NCBI RefSeq assembly: GCF_002994745.2 | Contig: NC_037088.1 | Location: 1,555,001 to 1,619,000, forward strand | DNA length: 64,000 nucleotides | Reading direction: 5' to 3' | Source: Rosa chinensis | Taxonomy: Eukaryota; Streptophyta; Magnoliopsida; Rosales; Rosaceae | Shown here: in pieces, positions 58,884 to 64,000 of the stretch | How the letters are laid out: every line of letters begins with the position of its first letter | Position numbering within the stretch: position 1 is the first letter of the stretch | Program-made: the position numbers and the translations under genes | Notes under the pieces: model-generated | Database searches by the model: none | Told to the model about the DNA's origin: nothing | The model's input: the letters and a program-made list of their open reading frames with translations, nothing else

Positions 58884-59812
58884 TGTTTAAGGAAAATATG
58901 ATTTGAAGATCTAGAGAGAATTGATGGGAGAATTGTAGTAGTATTATTGATAATGTGAGCCATATATATAGGGATTTACAGAGTACACAAAAGGTAATAG
59001 AATCCGAACATAATTAAGAAAGGGTAAAATCTTTATATGGTACCTGAACTATCACGAAATGCACTTTTTGATACATACAAATTTTTAGGGAGTCTATTGG
59101 TACCTGTATTATCCTCCGTTAGCCATTTTAGTACTTCCGTCAATTATTCCGTTAAAGTGTGGATAAAATCGAAAAACACCTATTTTTCATATTTCTTTTA
59201 CAAATTTTTTATTAAAATAAATTAGACTAGGTTAAAAGAAAGATCTAGAATTGAATTTAGTGAATATCTAGATTTACCTACCATCTGTATTGATTAATCC
59301 TATTAATTGTTCAAGAAAAAAGTTATCTCCAAATTAGTATATATTAAATTTTCATAAAATAAAAAAAACTAAACAAAAATAAAAGTACTTAAATTAATTG
59401 ACCCAAGTGTCCCCATAACAGTGAAGAATAAATTGGGTATTATTTATCTTTTTTTTATGTGTCAAAATATTTTTTTAATTATAGATATTCAATATATTAA
59501 ATTCTACAATTCTAATTATGAATGAAAAGACTATTTTACCCTTACTATTTTACTCACATGAGTACCACATGACCACCACATAGGCATTTTTAATGGAATA
59601 ATGGACGGAGGTACTATAAGGGCTAACGGAGGGATAGTACAAGTACCACTGGACTCCCTGAAAATTTGTAGGTATCAAAAAGTGCATTTCGTGATAGTTC
59701 GAGTACTATATGAGGATCTTACCCATTAAGAAATCTAGAACATTTTCCTATTACAACTCTAAGACTAAACCCTAGTTTGAAGAGGCACACATGATGTCGA
59801 CTTCCTTCAACA
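58884..59812 (-). repeat. 3' LTR of Copia element 2, interrupted by a MULE-type insertion
   Basis: On the minus strand the LTR starts TGTTGAAGGAAGTCGACATC at 59,812 and ends CCTTAAACA at 58,884. Without the insertion and one duplication copy it is about 217 bp, close to the 208 bp of element 1, and it shares the start, the 'tccctatatata' block and the end. Confidence 0.85.
59022..59724. mobile_element. Non-autonomous Mutator-like element, 703 bp, 9-bp TSD
   Basis: A perfect 9-bp duplication, ATTAAGAAA (59,013-59,021 and 59,725-59,733), flanks long terminal inverted repeats that start GGGTAAAATCTTTATATGG at the left and the inverse of GGGTAAGATCCTCATATAG at the right. The arms are at least 130 bp with moderate divergence (e.g. 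'tatcacgaaatgcacttttt' on both sides). The 9-bp duplication is diagnostic of Mutator-like elements. There is no transposase. Confidence 0.92.
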
Positions 59813-60016
59813 CTCCCCCTTGTGCCGCTCAAACTTGGTGATGACGCTTTGATCGTTGCCTCACTAAAAACCTTGCCAGGTAACAAAAACCCTGTGGGAC
59901 AAAAATAACCCTGGTCGAAGGATAAAAAGACCACAGCACGTCCTTCACTCCTCGAGATCGAACATGTAGACATCATACCTCCCCCTGATGTCAATATCTC
60001 CCCCTGATTGCTACAA

Positions 60017-60517
60017 TCATGGGAGTTCGGATAACTTTCTCAATCCGATGCTCTTCACATATTTCTCGAAGGTGGATTTAGGTAATGACTTAGTAAAGAA
60101 GTCCGCTACATTATCCTCAGATCGGATTTGATTCACTTCAATATTTAGAAGTGCTTGTTGTTGCTGATTGTAAAAGAACTTAGGCGATATATGTTTTGTG
60201 TTGTCGCCCTTGATGAAACCTAATTTCATTTGCTCAATACAAGCAGCATTATCTTCATAAATGCACGTAGGTTCATCTGTGGTAGACTTCAACCCACAAG
60301 TTCCTCGAATATGTCTAATTACAGACCTTAGCCATATGCATTCTCGCACGGCTTCATGTAGAGCAATAATCTCTGCATGATTTGAGGAAGTAGCAACAAG
60401 GGTTCGCTTTGTAGACCTCCAAAACATCGCAGTGCTTCCTATGGTAAAGACATAACCCTTTTGGGAGCGACCTTTATGAGGGTTAGAGAGATACCCTACA
60501 TCAGCAAAATCCATCAA
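60017..60517 (-). pseudogene. RNase H domain of Copia element 2 (open frame)
   Basis: This 166-codon open stretch has the same hallmarks as in element 1 (SSNHAEIIALHEA, YEDNAACIEQ). The first catalytic Asp region is changed (FADVGYLSN), so activity is doubtful. It ends with the same C-terminal tail. Confidence 0.85.
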
Positions 60518-60527
60518 AACATCATTA

Positions 60528-61571
60528 TCATTTTGATGTAAGGGAGGAGGATGGGTGGCCGGCGGCTTTACAGATCACGGCTTCTTGGACGGTGCCACTT
60601 GGGCTAATGAGATCCGTTCTCATTCTTCCAACATTCTTTTCTCTCTGCAGGGATAGAATAAGCCTATATCTATTGTACATTTTAAGTAACGAAAGATTGT
60701 CTTCATACCAGTCCAATGGCGTTGCGTTGGCGCAGAGCTACATCTAGGCAACAAGTTCATAAAAAATGAGGTGTCCTGTCTTGTATTGTGTTAAGTACAA
60801 TAATGCACCTATTGCACTTAGGTAAGACACTTCTGCCAATTAACACATCTTTGTCATCATCCCTAGGACGAAAAGTATCCCTCTTAGGATCAAGACTACG
60901 GATGACCATAGGAGTGCATCTTTGACTTTATCAAAATGCAAAGCATTTATTGACATGGTATACAAGTTCTAAATCTAGACAAAACTGTGTTCTCCCAAGG
61001 TCATTTATCTCAAACTCGGATTTCAGGTGTTCAGCAGTTTCCCTTAACCCTCAAGTGTTCCAATTATGTTTATCAACATCAACCATGACAATTGCAAATC
61101 CAGAACTTGTCATGAAAACGCAGGGGCATAGTTCATCATATCCCTTCCCAATCAAGTAGTCACTTTAGTGAGCGTTTCACCCTCATTGCAAATGGGCTTC
61201 GTGGTCAAGAGCCACTTGATTTGGGTAAATGAAGTCCACAAGAACCTTCATTATATTCCGTGTCTAGATCCCCATAGAGATACGTAGTGACCACATTCAT
61301 AAGCTACATGTTCAATTATTTGGAAACTACCAAACTGACAAGGTAGTGGAGTGCAATGACATCCATTACGAGAGAATATGTCTTCTCGTAGTCGATTCCG
61401 GGGCGTTTTGTGAGAAGCCTTGCGCCATAAGGCGAGATTATCATCTCTTTTTCTCATCACGCTATCTAACGAAGACCTATTAATGTCAACAGGTTTTATG
61501 TTAGGAGGTGTTGGCATCTTAGGCTCGGAATCCTTCCTCTTCGTTATTGAATCCAATTCAACCTGGATCAC
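60528..61571 (-). pseudogene. Reverse transcriptase remnant of Copia element 2
   Basis: Fragments keep the Copia order (IQVELDSITKRK near 61,560; NRLREDIFS near 61,390), but frameshifts and stops break the domain. The region between the entry motif and RNase H is about 140 bases shorter than in element 1. Confidence 0.75.
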
Positions 61572-62224
61572 ATCTTTCCATTTAGGCCAATTTTCTCTAC
61601 GTTGGCATTATTCAATGGAGTAAGGTTCGATGTCATCGGTCTCAATAATTTCACGTCCTCATGTACATTAGTGTAGTTCGTAGAGATATCTATATTCTCA
61701 AGAATTGGTTCTAACATTGAGGCGTCCCCCAAAGATGTCTCTTGGACATAACCACAATCCAGAATATTCTCATGAGACGGATTTTAAGTATCAATGATCA
61801 ATGGATCAATGGATCAAGTTGTGCCAAACTCGCTCTCTTCCTAGGGCGAGAATCCATCGAACCTATGGGTCTCCTATGCTCTCTAGCGGAACCCATGGCC
61901 TATGACGCCATTATGCCACCTGTGGGGTCACCATACCACCATCCATGGTGGTGGTGCCGTACCCATCTCCTCTAGGTGGCACCATGTCCTCTTGTGGGGA
62001 CATCAATCCTTGCAGACATGTTTGCAGCAGTTATATGTGATCTCATCACTTTTAGGGGATCAAGATGAGACATAGTGGGGACAGACCACGACAATTCCTG
62101 TCGTTCCTGTTGAATGTTGACGTTCTAATCTCCCCCTAACGACGGAAAGACTATCTCATCAAAGTGACAATCCGCAAATCCAACGAAAAAAGAGATCGCC
62201 TGTCAAGGGTTCTACATAGCGGAC

Positions 62225-63440
62225 TTATAGTTGGAGGCTCATGTCCAACACAAATATATATATGAATTCGTTGCAATGACTCATGTTGATGCGCTGTGGC
62301 GGTGCAATTGGCACATGAACCGCACACTCAAATATGCATAAGTACAAGATATTAGAATCGAACCCAGTCACTAGCTGTAACGCAAATAAAAGTTGAGTGG
62401 TTGCTATGAGTCGTAGACGAATTAGCATAGCTACATACGATATTGCATAACCCAAGCGGAAATATTGGTGCGCATTACCAATATCTGGGCTACCATCGTA
62501 GTTGTTTAATGGTGGCTTTTTTATGAGACCAATTGGGTGTGTACATGAGAATATGATACTTAATATCAATACCCAATGATATGCAATAGTCATCAAAAAT
62601 TTTCAATGTAAACTCTGTAGCATTTTCAAGTCGAATTGACTGAACGGGATGATCCGGGTAGTGAGCCCGTAGCCATATGATTTGGGCTAGGAGTTCATCT
62701 TTAGCAGCATTACAAGTGGACGATAGTGCGACACGTGACCAATGTGTCTGCATATCAACCAACAGCATAAAACATCTAAGCAGTCCGCAAGTTGGTTGAG
62801 TTGATCCACAGAATCCCCTTGGATTCTTTGTAAGAATGAAATTATTTCTTTAGTTTCCTTTGCATAGGATGGTTGTGATCCTTAAAAAAACAGGCTTTAT
62901 AGAACGAAAGATTGGCCTTATAATCAACCAATGAAGGTTTTGGTTGAGCCACAATGTCACAATTTACTTTGATAAGTAGAGAGAGGAGCCAAGCCTCCAT
63001 ACATGACGTCAAAGCCATGATTTTCCTGCAGGGGGATCACGGCGCCGGTGTTGGCCGGCCGGTGGTGCATGGCGGCGGCTCCCCCAGGAGCGGCGCCGGT
63101 GCAATGCTCTCTTTGAATCGACTTTTGATTCTTACTTCTCTTCTTTCTAAAGAAGATATGTCCGTATGAAGTCTTTAGTATCACGGATCATCATATCATG
63201 ACCTGGGTGTCCCAAACGGTCATACCAAAGCCTATATGTGTCAAAATCCCATAAGTCATCTCTCATGACATGGTTGGATTCAATAACTCGAATAGTGGTT
63301 GCATACAACCCACTAGAGCGATACAAAAGTTTCTCTAATACTCGTTTATGTCTGTAGTCATTAGAGGTGATGCAAAGGAACTCTTGTCCATTCTCACAAT
63401 GTGTTTCCACATGAAAACCATTGGCTCTTATATCTTTCAA
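62225..63440 (-). pseudogene. Integrase and GAG-pre-integrase remnants of Copia element 2
   Basis: The segment 63,147-63,440 carries the pre-integrase motif (RLWYDRLGHPGHDMM). Next, 62,957-63,184 is a variable Ala/Gly-rich insert (CTGAAPGGAAAMHH) that also exists in different form in element 1. The segment 62,225-62,768 carries core pieces (QIIWLRAHYPDHPVQSIRLEN, FDDYCISLGIDI). Several frameshifts separate them. Confidence 0.75.
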
Positions 63441-63444
63441 ATAA

Positions 63445-64000
63445 TAAAGTTCGAATTAAGGTATGTCCAGGACATTAAGTAAAAGAATCGACATTTTATT
63501 AATAGCCAATTATTACATCAAAGTTTCTTTAACCAAAGTCTAATCCAAAATAAAATCAAACTTAGACAGATTGTAGTCACTCAATCCGTTCGGTTACACT
63601 AATCAAATATGACTAGGAAAGTAGGAAGAGATGTTGGTAGAGCGAGGCTCTCTTAAGTACCACTAATCTCAATTACTTTCCTAGACATCATACTTAATTA
63701 GGTGAGCCTAGAAAGAAAGAGTTAATACAAAATGTCATTACTGCCATTACATAATTCTTGGAAATAAAAGACTATAATAAAAATCTGAGGCATTTTTTTT
63801 TCTTCATTGCCAGATTTAAAGTCTTCTTGAACTCGATGTCATGATCGCCATGAGGCGGCTACCTCTTTAGGTACATTGCAAACTCAGGTCCATTGATTAG
63901 ACGTTCCATATCAGAAATAGACACCATGAAGAGAATTCTCCCTTGATTGAGGCGCATTGGCGCAATGTGCATGGTCCTTAGGACCAGAGGCGTTGGAAAA
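63445..64000 (-). other. Upstream internal part of Copia element 2
   Basis: On the minus strand this continues element 2 toward its gag. It aligns in broad outline with 54,230-54,640 of element 1 (for example the 'gactttaaatctgg' block at 63,812-63,825 and 54,322-54,335). No intact frame is seen. Confidence 0.55.

Larger units (their letters stand above)
58884..64000 (-). mobile_element. Degenerate Copia retrotransposon (element 2), continues beyond the window
   Basis: Its 3' LTR lies at 58,884-59,812 and its polypurine tract (AGGGGGAG on the minus strand) at 59,813-59,820. RNase H is at 60,017-60,517. Reverse transcriptase remnants lie at 60,528-61,571, integrase pieces at 62,225-62,768, and the GAG-pre-integrase region at 62,957-63,440. 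The 5' part and 5' LTR are outside the window. The catalytic Tyr-x-Asp-Asp motif region (near 61,066-61,095) has lost bases and no longer encodes the Asp pair, so this copy cannot make an active enzyme. It is the same family as element 1 and lies tail to tail with it, 87 bases apart. Confidence 0.88.

Overview
This is nuclear DNA of a flowering plant, almost certainly a eudicot. Its genes are split by GT-AG introns, it encodes plant-only families (a plastid RNA-binding protein, an MCTP C2 protein), and it is full of plant transposons. The style of several repeats suggests Rosaceae (strawberry or rose type), but that is inference from memory. No rRNA, CRISPR or bacterial-type operon is present.

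Layout. Positions 1-32,000 are almost entirely transposon-derived. They hold three copies of a long non-coding LTR-type repeat, two giant palindromes set in TA microsatellites, several hAT-type elements with readable 8-bp target duplications, a dead LINE-ORF1-like (DUF4283/zinc-knuckle) pseudogene split by one hAT element, and a nest of insertions at 15,335-25,500. In that nest an old repeat is split by an 8.4-kb non-autonomous LTR element, which itself contains a 2.9-kb solo LTR and several tandem arrays. One small conserved-looking protein gene (14,156-14,362, minus) survives in this region.

Positions 32,700-51,050 are a gene island with five housekeeping-type genes: a Clot-type thioredoxin-like protein (+), a RAD21/SCC1 cohesin kleisin of the SYN3 (RAD21.2) type (-, 13 exons), the plastid RNA-binding protein PSRP2 (-, 4 exons), cytosolic ribosomal protein eL6 (+, 4 exons) and a four-C2-domain MCTP membrane protein (-, single exon). 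I read the exon boundaries directly, and they close in frame for every gene. The genes do not form a pathway; each has its own promoter.

Positions 52,400-64,000 hold two related Copia elements arranged tail to tail. The first is complete (208-bp LTRs, TTTAT duplication) but its pol is broken by stops. The second is degenerate and runs off the window, and a Mutator-like element with a 9-bp duplication sits in its 3' LTR.

The most informative new observations are the reconstructable insertion history of the nest, the palindromes seated in TA microsatellites, the tandem arrays and tRNA-like piece inside an LTR element, a related pair of hAT elements carrying gene-like filler, a phase-compatible possible extra 3' exon below the cohesin gene, and transition-type stop codons in the Copia pol.
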